Below, piece by piece: positions 1 to 8,714 of a stretch of DNA of 64,000 nt. Position numbers and translations under genes: made by a program. Origin of the DNA: Planctomycetota bacterium (GTDB taxonomy: Bacteria > Planctomycetota > Phycisphaerae > Phycisphaerales > Phycisphaeraceae); assembly GCA_016350165.1 (NCBI GenBank), contig CP066225.1, positions 4,216,001 to 4,280,000 on the forward strand. The letters run 5' to 3'. Under the pieces are notes generated by a model. That model made no database searches and was not told where the DNA came from. It saw nothing but the letters and a program-made list of their open reading frames with translations. Positions within the stretch are counted from its first letter, which is position 1, and every line of letters begins with the position of its first letter.

Positions 1-1182
1 AGAAAGTCGCAAAAGTCCAGTAATACAAGTAGTTTCCCCTGTATTATTCTTTTTCGCGATCCCCATCCAAACTGTTCCCACCGGCTTCTCATCTGTCCCA
101 CCATCAGGTCCAGCAATCCCCGTTACACCTATCCCATAATCTGCACCAGTTTCATGTACCGCTCCTTCCGCCATCGCTTTCACCACTTCCCTTGATACCG
201 CACCATGCTCCACAAGCAATTCATGTGGCACCTTCAGCAATGCTTCCTTCATCTCATTCGAATACGTCACAAACCCACCCGCATAAACTGAACTCGATCC
301 CGACACACTCGTTACCATCTCACCAATCATCCCACCTGTACAAGATTCCGCTGTCGCCAGTATCTTTCCCTGTTTTTTTAGCTCTTCCACAACAGTCTTC
401 TGCAGCGTCACACCATCTCGTCCAAAAACGACAGTCCCCATTTTCTCTTCAACTGCCTTCGTTGTTGCTTCCAACTCCTGATCTGCTTCATCCACCTCAT
501 CAAATTCAGCACGTACTCGCACCGAGCAAATCCCCTGGCTCACGGTTGTTCCAACAACAGGGTTACGATCTCTTGCCATCAATTCACCAAGCGTTTCTGC
601 AACATCAGATTCCCCCATACCAAACGTATTTACTTTGCATGTTCTGATCACACGTTGCATCCCACCCATATCCAATAACTCAGGCTCAATCTTTTCCTTA
701 AACATCGTCCGCATCTCAGACGGCACGCCCGGCATCACATAAATCACCGCACCATCCAACTCTGCCTTAATCCCCGGTGCAGTCCCACATCCATTCTCAA
801 TCATCTCACTCCCCACAGGTTTCATCGCTTGCACCACATTACGCTCAGGCATCTCACGCTCTAACTTCTCAGTGAAGTACTCTTTCACTGATCCAAGCAT
901 CTCCCCATCCTTCACAAGCTCCACACCCAACGCCTTAGCAAGTGCCTGTCTCGTCAGATCATCATCCGTCGGCCCAAGTCCACCACTTATTAGCACCACA
1001 CATGACCGCTCGCACATCGCTTCAATCACTTCACGGATCGCGCCCACCTCGTCCTCAACCGTCAGGTGCATTCCAACCTTCACACCAATCTTCGCTAGCT
1101 CGCCGCTCAACCACGCGCTGTTCGTATCCACCGTCTGTCCAAGAACCAGTTCATCACCAATTGAAATAATTGAAGCTTTCAT
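1..1182 (-). CDS. cinA: CinA-family protein (C-terminus cut by window edge)
   Basis: Reading from the ATG at 1182 leftwards, the frame stays open to base 1, giving 394 codons without a stop. The family usually has about 410-420 residues, so only the last 20-30 are missing. The N-terminus is the molybdopterin-binding-like domain: it opens MKASIISIGDELVLGQTVDT and has the SGGLGPTDDDLTRQ motif. The C-terminal part carries the nicotinamide-nucleotide amidase (PncC) domain, ending in a GIAGPDGGT motif. In the family, this domain hydrolyses NMN in pyridine-nucleotide salvage and the N-terminal domain has ADP-ribose pyrophosphatase activity. The gene is divergent from folD with about 135 bases between them. 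The older name, competence/damage-inducible, does not imply competence here. Confidence 0.93.
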   Translation of the reverse strand, partial: MKASIISIGDELVLGQTVDTNSAWLSGELAKIGVKVGMHLTVEDEVGAIREVIEAMCERSCVVLISGGLGPTDDDLTRQALAKALGVELVKDGEMLGSVKEYFTEKLEREMPERNVVQAMKPVGSEMIENGCGTAPGIKAELDGAVIYVMPGVPSEMRTMFKEKIEPELLDMGGMQRVIRTCKVNTFGMGESDVAETLGELMARDRNPVVGTTVSQGICSVRVRAEFDEVDEADQELEATTKAVEEKMGTVVFGRDGVTLQKTVVEELKKQGKILATAESCTGGMIGEMVTSVSGSSSVYAGGFVTYSNEMKEALLKVPHELLVEHGAVSREVVKAMAEGAVHETGADYGIGVTGIAGPDGGTDEKPVGTVWMGIAKKNNTGETTCITGLLRLS

Positions 1183-1317
1183 AACAAAAGTTTACCGCCC
1201 ACACCCCCGACTCACCAATCCACACCCTAAATATCAGCCAAATAACAGCCTGCCTCTCCCAATAACTGACCCCAGGCCAAACCTGCACAAAACCCCATTT
1301 CCCCCTATAATCCACCC

Positions 1318-2187
1318 ATGAGCGATCCAACAATCATTGACGGCAAAAAAGTTTCCAAACAGGTCCAAGAGCAGGCAGCAGCTCGCGTTGAGAAGATCAA
1401 GCAGGCCACTGGTGTCACACCATGCCTCGTCACTGTTCTCGTCGGCAGCGACCCCGCTTCCATCACCTACACTCAAATGAAGCGTAAACGCTGCGAAGCT
1501 GTTGGCATGAAGTCGATGAAAGTCGAACTTCCTACCGAAACAACCACTGAAGAGCTTCTCGCCAAGATCAAAGAGCTCGGCGACGACCCAGCCATCCACG
1601 GCATCCTCCTTCAGCACCCAGTTCCATCTCAAATCGATGAACGTGCGGCATTTGAAGCTATTCCAGCAGCTAAAGACGTCGACGGCGTCACCATCGCTTC
1701 ATTCGGTGCAATGGCATTCGACCTCCCCGGCTTCGGCTGTGCAACACCAGCAGGCATCTGTGATCTAATCGACGCCTACGACATCGACTGCACCGGCAAG
1801 CACGCAGTCGTCATCGGCCGCTCGCCAATCCTCGGCAAACCAATGGCCATGATGCTCCTCGCTCGCCATGCCACCGTCACCATTTGCCATTCACGCACAA
1901 CTGATCTCCCATCAGTCGTCAAGCAAGGCGACATCGTCGTCGCTGCCGTCGGCATCCCCAATTTCGTCAAGGGCGAGTGGCTCAAAGAAGGTGCAATCGT
2001 CATCGACGCTGGCTACAACCCCGGCAACGTCGGCGACTGTGACTACGAATCTTGTTTCTTAAAATCTTCAATGATCACTCCAGTCCCAGGCGGCGTCGGC
2101 CCAACAACCATCGCAGCTCTCATCAACCAGACCTCAATCGGTGCAGCCCGCCAACTCGGTCTCGATCTCGACAAGATCCAAAAGTAA
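1318..2187 (+). CDS. folD: Bifunctional methylene-THF dehydrogenase / methenyl-THF cyclohydrolase
   Basis: 289 residues, the usual FolD length. It interconverts 5,10-methylene-THF and 10-formyl-THF with NADP, feeding purine and formyl-methionine synthesis in the cytoplasm. The catalytic Tyr and Lys are seen in SITYTQMKRKRCE (Y-x3-K). The KDVDG motif follows, then the nucleotide-binding VVIGRSPILGKPMAMMLL and the C-terminal PVPGGVGPTTIA signature. The substrate-loop motif is LLQHPVP where Escherichia coli has VQLPLP, a variant seen in some phyla. The ATG at 1318 begins an N-terminus that aligns with the family. A perfect palindromic terminator follows within 50 bases, so the gene is probably transcribed alone. 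gcvT, also a one-carbon gene, lies 8 kb away. Confidence 0.96.
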   Translation: MSDPTIIDGKKVSKQVQEQAAARVEKIKQATGVTPCLVTVLVGSDPASITYTQMKRKRCEAVGMKSMKVELPTETTTEELLAKIKELGDDPAIHGILLQHPVPSQIDERAAFEAIPAAKDVDGVTIASFGAMAFDLPGFGCATPAGICDLIDAYDIDCTGKHAVVIGRSPILGKPMAMMLLARHATVTICHSRTTDLPSVVKQGDIVVAAVGIPNFVKGEWLKEGAIVIDAGYNPGNVGDCDYESCFLKSSMITPVPGGVGPTTIAALINQTSIGAARQLGLDLDKIQK

Positions 2188-2205
2188 AAACAAAATAATA
2201 ACCTC

Positions 2206-2236
2206 AACTGCGATCAAGCTTGATCGCAGTTTTTTT
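2206..2236 (+). terminator. Rho-independent terminator of folD
   Basis: A perfect inverted repeat reads AACTGCGATC/AAGCTT/GATCGCAGTT and is followed directly by six further T. It begins 18 bases after the folD stop codon. Confidence 0.9.
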
Positions 2237-2305
2237 ATGAACATCACATATAAAACACCACCAAGCTGCGAGCTTACTGCTCGCAGACTCTTGATTGCTT
2301 TAACC

Positions 2306-2395
2306 ACGATACGCTGTAGTGACACAACTCAAGGAATAGCCGCCGATCCATGATCGGCGCGCCCTCAAACCTCATCACCTCAATCCCTTTTATAA
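2306..2395 (+). repeat. Dispersed palindromic repeat (REP-like), copy 1
   Basis: The copy opens with ACGATACGCTGTAGTGACAC, then has ACTCAAGGAATAGC, the hairpin CGCCGATC-CAT-GATCGGCG (2341-2359) and a C-rich tail CCTCAAACCTCATCACC. The same order (box, ATAGCC, 7-9 bp hairpin with a 3-base loop, CCTCA-rich tail) recurs near 8.6, 9.6 and 59.8 kb, and reversed near 63.0 kb. The hairpin stems differ in sequence but stay paired, so the structure is what is conserved. Confidence 0.75.
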
Positions 2396-2410
2396 ACACA
2401 TCTCAAACAT

Positions 2411-2914
2411 TCACCCACCCATCACCGCTATCATTTCACTCGTCTCATCCGGCGCAATCACATACTTACGCTTGTCTGTTTCAATCAAAATAAGATGATC
2501 GCGATTATTACCGTAAAACAAAAAACTCTTCATCGTCGGATTGTAAAACCAACCAAAATATCCAAACAATCCGCCGCAACCAAACGTGCGAATCGTCCTT
2601 CTCATATCCTTCTTTTCCAGCTCACGTATTTCCGAAATCTCATCTCGAGCAATACGCACATCAGCCCCCCATCGACGAATCACCACCTCATTTGCATCAA
2701 CGGTGTAATACCGCGGAGCAAACCACGCGCAAGCACCCAAAAACAGCAAACTGATCAAGAGCGCAATCCCAAAGTAAAGCCACGCATTTCCCGACCCCTC
2801 ATCCAAATGCTTCCACAGCACCAATGCCGGGATACCCAAAACCAGCAACACCACAAATGCCGTAATTCCCTTGGTCAATTTGTCCCATGAACTTCGAAAT
2901 ATCTGCTCTTGCAT
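2411..2914 (-). CDS. Membrane protein with bacterial PH-like domain
   Basis: 167 residues from the ATG at 2914. This start is chosen over an upstream one because GAGG lies about 8 bases before it and the extra 39 residues look non-conserved. Two membrane segments (near residues 16-36 and 44-65) are followed by a soluble C-terminal domain of about 100 residues. That domain begins at APRYYTVDANEVVIRRWGAD and resembles bacterial PH domains (bPH_5/bPH_6 type). Such proteins sit in the inner membrane with the PH domain in the cytoplasm, and their function is generally unknown. A short Gly-rich, aromatic stretch (FGCGGLFGYFGWFYNP) is typical of this subgroup. There is no operon partner, and the flanks hold repeat copies. 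Confidence 0.75.
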   Translation of the reverse strand: MQEQIFRSSWDKLTKGITAFVVLLVLGIPALVLWKHLDEGSGNAWLYFGIALLISLLFLGACAWFAPRYYTVDANEVVIRRWGADVRIARDEISEIRELEKKDMRRTIRTFGCGGLFGYFGWFYNPTMKSFLFYGNNRDHLILIETDKRKYVIAPDETSEMIAVMGG

Positions 2915-3154
2915 GTGCCTAGCCTCAAAAACAAGGTCTCTTGTACCAAATGAGTATATAACAAGATGAAACAGCAGGTATGCGAAAATAACCACTCCTT
3001 TTCGTATACCTGCACGATATTCACGCCTCAATTCTTGCTCAAAAATGCTCAGCCTTTCCCAAGCAAACCTCCCCCAAATCCCCTAAAATAGACCAATCAC
3101 CGCCTCCGCGTTGATTCCGCTAAGTAGCCCATTATCCAAGAGTCAGACCACCCA

Positions 3155-3772
3155 ATGAGCCAGTTCAACACACAGCAATACGACATCGAACGCATCACCG
3201 GCCACTGCGCTTTCACCAACCGCCAACTCCAGCCCGGCGAAACATACTACGCCACCCTCGTCGAACTCACCGACGAAGAAATGGAGCAGCTCGCAAAGAC
3301 CGACAAAGCCAAGTCCGCACTCGGCCTAAAACGTCTCGACGTCTCCTCACAAGTTTGGGATCAAGGCAACCGTCCCAACAACATCTTCGGCTACTGGAAA
3401 GCGACCGTCCCTGAACCAAACGAGAAGAAGCGTCAGTTCGTCGATGACACCGTTCTCATGGACATGATCAAAAAGCTTGGCATCTCCGACGATGAAGACA
3501 AGCTTGCCTTCCGCTACGTCCTCGCACTCATCCTCATGCGTAAACGCCTTCTCCGCTACGACTCATCCGAAAAGCAAACCATCGAAAACGAAGACGGCAC
3601 CACAACCACACAAGAACTCTGGACCCTCACCCCAAAACTCAACGTCAAGAAAGGCCCAATGTCCAAGTGGGACGAAGATAATAAACTCGAACTCATCGAC
3701 CCCAAACTCAACGCAGAAAAAATCGAGCAAGTTACCATCCAACTCGGCGACGTCCTCAACGCCGACTTTTAG
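3155..3772 (+). CDS. Conserved hypothetical protein, planctomycete type
   Basis: 205 residues with no signal peptide or membrane segment. The N-terminus has TGHCAFTNRQLQPGETYYATL, which looks like a degenerate zinc-ribbon or knuckle start with only one Cys. The middle is charged and helical, and the C-terminus is Lys/Asp-rich. Codon use (C-ending codons) matches folD and the neighbouring metallo-hydrolase, so it appears native. I do not recognise a functional family; proteins opening with this Cys/Gly/Glu pattern recur in Planctomycetes as orphans. No Shine-Dalgarno sequence is evident before the ATG at 3155. A repeat copy follows the gene. Confidence 0.75.
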   Translation: MSQFNTQQYDIERITGHCAFTNRQLQPGETYYATLVELTDEEMEQLAKTDKAKSALGLKRLDVSSQVWDQGNRPNNIFGYWKATVPEPNEKKRQFVDDTVLMDMIKKLGISDDEDKLAFRYVLALILMRKRLLRYDSSEKQTIENEDGTTTTQELWTLTPKLNVKKGPMSKWDEDNKLELIDPKLNAEKIEQVTIQLGDVLNADF

Positions 3773-3825
3773 GTCGTACCAATAAAACTTCCAAACCCAC
3801 CCTTGAGTTGTCGCGTAAATAATAT

Positions 3826-3885
3826 TCTTACAACTCAAAATAGCCGCGGACCTACGGGCCACGGAAGCCTCACACCTCACTTCAT
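3826..3885 (+). repeat. Dispersed palindromic repeat, decayed copy 2
   Basis: ACAACTCAAAATAGCC leads into an imperfect hairpin (CCGCGG...CCACGG, 3844-3863) and then GAAGCCTCACACCTCAC. The leader and tail match the other copies closely, but the stem has lost pairs, so it is a degenerate member. Confidence 0.65.
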
Positions 3886-3923
3886 TCTTTGATTTATCTG
3901 TTGCCTTGGCTTAGGTACAATAA

Positions 3924-4244
3924 TTGGAACCCAATTACTTCAAAATCATAACAGAAGCACTTGAATCAAAGGGTTTTGTCGCGGTAAAGTGCAATTTAAC
4001 GCCTAGGCAAGGCGTCAAAATTCATTTGCACTGCCGATTTAATTGGACATTTAAGCAGGCATATATCAATTTTGATTACCAATCACAAGTGTTAACAGTG
4101 TTTCAGAAAAATTGGTTAACAAAAGACACTTTGTTTGAGCATAAAATGACAAATGATGCAGATGATTCAGCAGCAATCAAGAAGATGATTGAAGTTCTGG
4201 ATACTCAAACCAACGTTTGGAAAAAGACAAGTACTCAATCATGA
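3924..4244 (+). CDS. Small hypothetical protein, AT-rich, TTG start
   Basis: 106 residues opening with TTG at 3924; AGGT lies about 8 bases upstream. The TGA stop overlaps the ATG of the next gene in an ATGA arrangement (4241-4244), which implies translational coupling and supports both start choices. The base composition is clearly more AT-rich than the flanking genes, suggesting a recent arrival. The fold appears to be alpha/beta with basic and aromatic residues and no motif I recognise. No signal peptide or membrane segment is seen. It could be an accessory gene that inserted just upstream of the metallo-hydrolase. Confidence 0.55.
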   Translation: MEPNYFKIITEALESKGFVAVKCNLTPRQGVKIHLHCRFNWTFKQAYINFDYQSQVLTVFQKNWLTKDTLFEHKMTNDADDSAAIKKMIEVLDTQTNVWKKTSTQS

Positions 4245-5017
4245 AAGTAATATCCCTCCAATCCGGCTCCAACGGCAACTGCATCTACGTCGAAGCAGAC
4301 GGCCTACGTCTTCTCTTCGATGCCGGTATCTCAGGCAAGCAAGCCCAACTCCGTCTCGCCGAACACAACATCGACATCAACACGATCGACGCAATCATCA
4401 TCTCTCACGAGCACATCGACCACGTCAAATGTGCAGGCATCTACCACCGCAAATTCAACCTCCCCATCTACATCACCCCAAAAACTTGGACCGCAGCATA
4501 CAAGCAGCACAACCTCGGCGCCATCGGTACCGTCAACCATTTCGCACCAAACAGTACCTTCTATCTTCCAGATAGACCCGACGTCGCCATCACCGCAATC
4601 CCCACACACCACGATTGCATCGACGGCTCATGTTTCGTCATCGAACACAACCAAAAACGACTTGGCCTCTGTACCGACTTGGGTCATGCCTTCCCCGAAC
4701 TTAATACCCTCATCCCCACACTTGATGCACTCATCATCGAATCAAACTTCGACCCCGACATGCTCCATCATTCCGCATACCCCATCCACACCCAGCGCCG
4801 CATCGCCGGCCCCCACGGCCACCTCTCAAATCATGAAGCAGCCTCCTCACTCCAAACCCACGCCGACCACGCCAACCTCCAATGGGTCCTCCTCGCCCAC
4901 CTCTCCGAAAATAACAACACTCCCGACCTCGCCGCCGACACTCATATCGAGCACCACCAACTCACCACCCACATCGCCTCCCGCTTTCACGCCTCCCAAG
5001 CCTTTCATATCGAATAA
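4241..5017 (+). CDS. MBL-fold metallo-hydrolase, WalJ/YycJ type
   Basis: 258 residues from the ATG at 4241, opening MKVISLQSGSNGNCIYVEAD as is typical of the YycJ/WalJ branch. The zinc-binding HxHxDH motif is present as SHEHIDH near residue 58, with further metal ligands plausible in PTHHD and DLGHAF. Family members are putative 5'-3' exonucleases or phosphodiesterases linked in Firmicutes to cell-wall signalling and DNA repair. The substrate here is unknown. Length is normal. The upstream small gene overlaps it by 4 bases. The lipoprotein gene follows after 110 bases. Confidence 0.88.
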   Translation: MKVISLQSGSNGNCIYVEADGLRLLFDAGISGKQAQLRLAEHNIDINTIDAIIISHEHIDHVKCAGIYHRKFNLPIYITPKTWTAAYKQHNLGAIGTVNHFAPNSTFYLPDRPDVAITAIPTHHDCIDGSCFVIEHNQKRLGLCTDLGHAFPELNTLIPTLDALIIESNFDPDMLHHSAYPIHTQRRIAGPHGHLSNHEAASSLQTHADHANLQWVLLAHLSENNNTPDLAADTHIEHHQLTTHIASRFHASQAFHIE

Positions 5018-5127
5018 TTACACTTCTAATAAACCCTTCCACACACATCCCACGTCTAAACATATACTTCCTCAGCACCCACAACCGATAAACACAATAC
5101 TCCCCATAACTAAAGACGGACACTATC

Positions 5128-6018
5128 ATGCGACACCAAAACCCAATCTTCCTCACCTTCCTTCTCCTCACCTCACTCCTCCTCCCCGCATGTAAAAACT
5201 CCCAAACCGTCATCCCCGAAACAGATAAACTCCTCCCCAAACCCATTTCCCCCACAGCTTCACTCACCGCCGATGAGCTTATCGCCAAGTACAACGACAA
5301 TATCAAACCCATCGATTACCTTCGTGCCTCCGCCACTTTCGATCTCAAATACGTTGATGAAGAAAAAGAAACCCATCACGAAAACGGTTCAGGCAACTTC
5401 TACTTCCAACGCCCACTCGACATGACCCTCGTCCTCAAAAAAGCAGGCATCGAAATCTTCTGGGCAGGTTCCAACCCCGACCTCTATTGGCTTTTCGACC
5501 TGCACAATGACGAGCTTTTCTATGGCTACCACAAGTTCGCATCCGACCCCAATACACTCCGCCTCTCAATCCCAATACAACCACAAGATGTCACAGCCCT
5601 TATCGGCTTCAAAACACTCAACGAAGAATTAGAAGGCATGCGTGCACCACTCAAGTACATCAACGGCTACTCCGTTCTTGACCAAAACAACTTCCGTTAT
5701 TACATCAACCCCGACACAGGTCTTCCCGCACGTATTGACTACCTCGACCCAATCACCCAAATCCCCGTCGTCGCATCACTCCTGACCCATGGCAAATCCT
5801 ACACCGACACCAAACCCTCACCCAAGCTTCCCGCGCGTGCCGATATCTATGCCATCAACGCCGATGCTTACCTCAAACTCTATCTTCACGACTACACCCA
5901 CCGCAAGCCAAACGAAAAACTCTTTGACCTCAACCGCATGATCAAGGTCCACAAGCCAAACAAAGTCATGCAACTCGACCAAGCCATCCCCGGTGCCGAA
6001 CCAATCTCTAATCAATGA
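5128..6018 (+). CDS. Putative outer-membrane or periplasmic lipoprotein
   Basis: 296 residues. A short basic start and hydrophobic core run into a lipobox, LLLPAC, with the lipidated Cys at residue 22. The mature part begins with a Pro/Thr-rich linker and then a beta-rich domain (DYLRASATFDLKYVDEEK..., NFYFQRPLDMTLVLKKAG...) reminiscent of LolA/DUF4292-like lipoprotein carriers, but this is only a resemblance. It is probably envelope-located. No linked transport genes are seen. A strong terminator follows 22 bases after the stop. Confidence 0.75.
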   Translation: MRHQNPIFLTFLLLTSLLLPACKNSQTVIPETDKLLPKPISPTASLTADELIAKYNDNIKPIDYLRASATFDLKYVDEEKETHHENGSGNFYFQRPLDMTLVLKKAGIEIFWAGSNPDLYWLFDLHNDELFYGYHKFASDPNTLRLSIPIQPQDVTALIGFKTLNEELEGMRAPLKYINGYSVLDQNNFRYYINPDTGLPARIDYLDPITQIPVVASLLTHGKSYTDTKPSPKLPARADIYAINADAYLKLYLHDYTHRKPNEKLFDLNRMIKVHKPNKVMQLDQAIPGAEPISNQ

Positions 6019-6040
6019 TTAGCTATCAATACAACCAACA

Positions 6041-6070
6041 AAAAAGCGACTCACTTCGAGTCGCTTTTTT
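6041..6070. terminator. Terminator between the lipoprotein gene and ispH
   Basis: AAAAAGCGACTC-ACTTC-GAGTCGCTTTTTT forms a GCGACTC/GAGTCGC stem with A and T tracts on either side. It can therefore stop transcripts arriving from both convergent genes. Confidence 0.88.
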
Positions 6071-6092
6071 CTATTATTTATTTCAGCCCCAA

Positions 6093-7076
6093 TCACCCAC
6101 AACCACAACTACCATTCCCCGACGCGCCCCCATTACACGACTCCCGCAGTACCCTCAAACTCCGTGGCAAATTAAAGTGCACATCCTCCTCAACAATGTG
6201 CGATTCATCCACAACCCCCTCATACTTCTCAATCAATTCCTTCACAATCTCTTCAACCAAGTGCTCCGGAGCACTCGCACCAGCCGTGATCAATACGCTC
6301 TTCACTCCATCGAACCACACATGATCAATCTCCGATACATCATCCACCAAATACGCACTCGTACCAGCATTCTCACTGATCTCCGTCAAACGCACTGAGT
6401 TTGAACTGTTCTTCGATCCAACCACAAGCACAAGATTCGCTTCCTCAGCCAATGCTCTCACAGCTAACTGACGATTAGTCGTTGCATAACAGATATCCTC
6501 ACTCGGCGGCTGCTTGATCCCCGGATACCTTCTCTTAATCGCATCGATAATCACATTCGCATCATCCATGCTCAACGTTGTCTGCGTTAGATACACCAAC
6601 TGATCCTGATCGTCCTCTCCAAACGGCAACTTCTCAACATCATCAGGACTTTCTACAATCGAAAACGCATCCGGTGCCTCACCCACCGTACCTACGACCT
6701 CATCGTGACCCGCATGACCAACTAGCAACAATTTATAACCTTGCTTCGCATACCGAATTGCTTCCATATGCACCTTCGTCACCAGCGGGCAAGTCGCATC
6801 GATCATCGTACAGTTACGAGCCTTCGCCGCTTCCCTCACCTCAGGCGAAACACCATGTGCACTAAAAATCACCGTCGAATCGCTCGGCACCTCCTCGATC
6901 GAATCAACAAACACGACCCCTTCCTTTTTAAAGCTCTCAACCACATGCCTGTTATGCACGATCTCGTGATACACATACAACGGCGTCCCAACGATCTTCA
7001 ATGCCTCATCGACCGTCTCAATCGCCATGTTCACGCCCGCACAAAACCCTCTTGGATTCGCTAGTATGATCTTCAT
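6093..7076 (-). CDS. ispH: 4-hydroxy-3-methylbut-2-enyl diphosphate reductase
   Basis: 327 residues from the ATG at 7076; longer upstream extensions lack conservation. IspH is the last enzyme of the MEP isoprenoid pathway and reduces HMBPP to IPP and DMAPP with an Fe-S cluster. The three cluster cysteines are at C12 (RGFCAGV), C96 (DATCPLV) and C196 (DICYATTNRQ). Substrate-binding HxxxH-type motifs such as VGHAGHDEV and the SSNS-like SKNSSNSVRL are present. The last 15 residues form a Gly/Ser tail with three extra cysteines (C-NGGASGNGS-C-G-C-G), outside the normal family length. It is convergent with the lipoprotein gene. The electron donor could include the flavodoxin at 11.7 kb; this is inference. 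Confidence 0.96.
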   Translation of the reverse strand: MKIILANPRGFCAGVNMAIETVDEALKIVGTPLYVYHEIVHNRHVVESFKKEGVVFVDSIEEVPSDSTVIFSAHGVSPEVREAAKARNCTMIDATCPLVTKVHMEAIRYAKQGYKLLLVGHAGHDEVVGTVGEAPDAFSIVESPDDVEKLPFGEDDQDQLVYLTQTTLSMDDANVIIDAIKRRYPGIKQPPSEDICYATTNRQLAVRALAEEANLVLVVGSKNSSNSVRLTEISENAGTSAYLVDDVSEIDHVWFDGVKSVLITAGASAPEHLVEEIVKELIEKYEGVVDESHIVEEDVHFNLPRSLRVLRESCNGGASGNGSCGCG

Positions 7077-7448
7077 AACAACACATCTTACAGCCCATCC
7101 TCCAACCCATCTACTCCCTTTTCCAATCCTCATATCCCTCATACCCCATACACAAGATACCACCCACCTCTGATCCCCTTGTACGCTTTATAACGACCAA
7201 CTTGCCACTTTATTCCCACCATCCCGCACAACCCGAGTCTCCGATAAACATCTTCCCCCTCATGCTGCAACCACAATTAAGCAACCAACTTCACATGCCG
7301 AAATCACTTTCAGAAACAGCGGGCTCTTCATTGGTGAAGAACCCACAAAAAGTGGAGTAGGAAAGCCGGTCCAGGATCTCGCCTCTGTTACCCATACAAG
7401 GCAGCTCCGCGATCTTATCGATCGCTCGGCTACGATGGGAAATCATAC
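7077..7448. other. Intergenic region between ispH and the sigma factor gene
   Basis: 372 bases between divergent genes, so both promoters must lie here. The last 150 bases before the sigma gene contain several short inverted pairs (for example CGATCTTATCGATCG) and GGGAAA near the start codon. I see no convincing ORF, tRNA or known riboswitch. Confidence 0.5.
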
Positions 7449-8330
7449 ATGGCTAAAGGTCAACTTAAATCCGATCTCGCCCTATACCTCAAGCAAATCG
7501 ATGAGTCACCGCTCCTCACTGCTGATCAGGAAAAGGATCTCTGTCGCAAGATCATTCACCAAAACTGCCCCGCAGCACGCGAACACATGATCCGTTCCAA
7601 CCTTCGTCTCGTGGTCTCTGTTGCAAAACGATACAACCGCCGAGGACTTCCACTTCAAGATCTTATCGAAGAAGGTAATCTCGGCCTCCTCCGAGCCGTC
7701 GAAGGCTTCGATCCCGAAATGGGCGCACGTTTCTCAACATACGCATGTTGGTGGATTAAACAAGCCATCAAACGCGCACTCATCAACGCAGTACAACCCA
7801 TCCACATCCCAGCCTATATGGTTGAACTCATCTCCAAATGGAAACGCGCCTCACGTGAACTCGAAGAAGAGCTAGGTCGCCAACCAAACGTCAACGAACT
7901 TGCCGAGTACATGGAGCTTCCTCCAAAGAAAATCAAGATCATTCATAAAGCAGTCCGTGCAGCTCAACGTCCATCGCAAAATGGTTCCGGTGAAGATGGC
8001 GAAGCCCCATCACTCTCAGAACTCATCTCTGATGAACGTACACTCACTCCCGACGAGCAGCTAGCGCTCTCCGATGATCTTAAAATCATTACACAACTAC
8101 TCGAAGCCATCGACGATCGCGAAGCAAAAATCCTTCGTCTCCGATACGGCCTCAACGATCAAGAACCCATGACTCTAAAAGAAATCGGCCAACATATCGG
8201 CCTCACCCGCGAACGCGTTCGTCAAATTGAAATCGAAGCACTCAAAAAGCTCAATGCTCGTATGTCCTCCGACCGCCCACTCGCCGCAATCAAAGCACGT
8301 ATGCAATACGTCGAAAAACAATCCGCATAA
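7449..8330 (+). CDS. RNA polymerase sigma factor, sigma-70 family (RpoD/SigA-like)
   Basis: 293 residues. Region 1.2 ([19 protein letters not shown]) is followed by region 2 with the core-binding and -10 recognition helix ([32 protein letters not shown]..., [17 protein letters not shown]). Region 3 is about residues 110-190. Region 4 has the -35 helix-turn-helix, with [20 protein letters not shown] near residue 240. Region 1.1 is absent, as in short primary or group 2 sigma factors. It is therefore a vegetative or near-vegetative sigma. An Asn/Gly/Asp-rich acidic linker (near residues 178-190) joins regions 3 and 4. A terminator lies 45 bases downstream, so it is monocistronic. Confidence 0.93.
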   Translation: MAKGQLKSDLALYLKQIDESPLLTADQEKDLCRKIIHQNCPAAREHMIRSNLRLVVSVAKRYNRRGLPLQDLIEEGNLGLLRAVEGFDPEMGARFSTYACWWIKQAIKRALINAVQPIHIPAYMVELISKWKRASRELEEELGRQPNVNELAEYMELPPKKIKIIHKAVRAAQRPSQNGSGEDGEAPSLSELISDERTLTPDEQLALSDDLKIITQLLEAIDDREAKILRLRYGLNDQEPMTLKEIGQHIGLTRERVRQIEIEALKKLNARMSSDRPLAAIKARMQYVEKQSA

Positions 8331-8373
8331 TAGAGCAGGGCACATACAATCCACTTAAACCAGTTCGTACTCC

Positions 8374-8411
8374 ACGACACGTCTAACGCACCAATAGACG
8401 TGTCGTTTTTA
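8374..8411 (+). terminator. Terminator of the sigma factor gene
   Basis: The inverted repeat ACGACACGTCTA / TAGACGTGTCGT, with a loop of about 9 bases, is followed by TTTTT. Confidence 0.88.
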
Positions 8412-8444
8412 TGTGCCCGCCAACCATCCAAGATCCTACAAGTC

Positions 8445-8495
8445 CAATAGCCGGCGATCCTCGATCGCCGGAAACTCTCAATCCTCATACCTCAC
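8445..8495 (+). repeat. Dispersed palindromic repeat, copy 3
   Basis: AATAG precedes the 9-bp hairpin CCGGCGATC-CTC-GATCGCCGG (8451-8471) and the tail GAAACTCTCAATCCTCATACC. This copy lacks the upstream ACGATACG box directly before it, although one lies at 8529. Confidence 0.7.
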
Positions 8496-8528
8496 CCAAC
8501 GCACAAATGAATCAATAACAACCAACCA

Positions 8529-8640
8529 ACGATACGCTACAGTGAAACAAAAAGATATTTCAGCTGTTTTCTAGACGATACGTTTTAGTGAAACATCTCA
8601 TCATTAGCCGCGGAGCTACGCTCCGCGGAAGCCCCACACC
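8529..8640 (+). repeat. Dispersed palindromic repeat, copy 4, with two upstream boxes
   Basis: Two near-identical boxes (ACGATACGCTACAGTGAAAC at 8529 and ACGATACGTTTTAGTGAAAC at 8575) precede TTAGCC and the hairpin CCGCGGAGC-TAC-GCTCCGCGG (8608-8628). The tail is GAAGCCCCACACCTCAACC. This is the most complete copy in the window. Confidence 0.78.
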
Positions 8641-8714
8641 TCAACCCCAATTAACCAAATCTTTTGCTCATAGCCGCAATAGCCCGCCCGGCTCCGTAGA
8701 GGGCTCATCAAAAA

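Noticed and set aside
8670-8714. An eighth palindromic repeat copy after 8.67 kb
   Set aside because: ATAGCC occurs, but no paired stem of the family could be placed.
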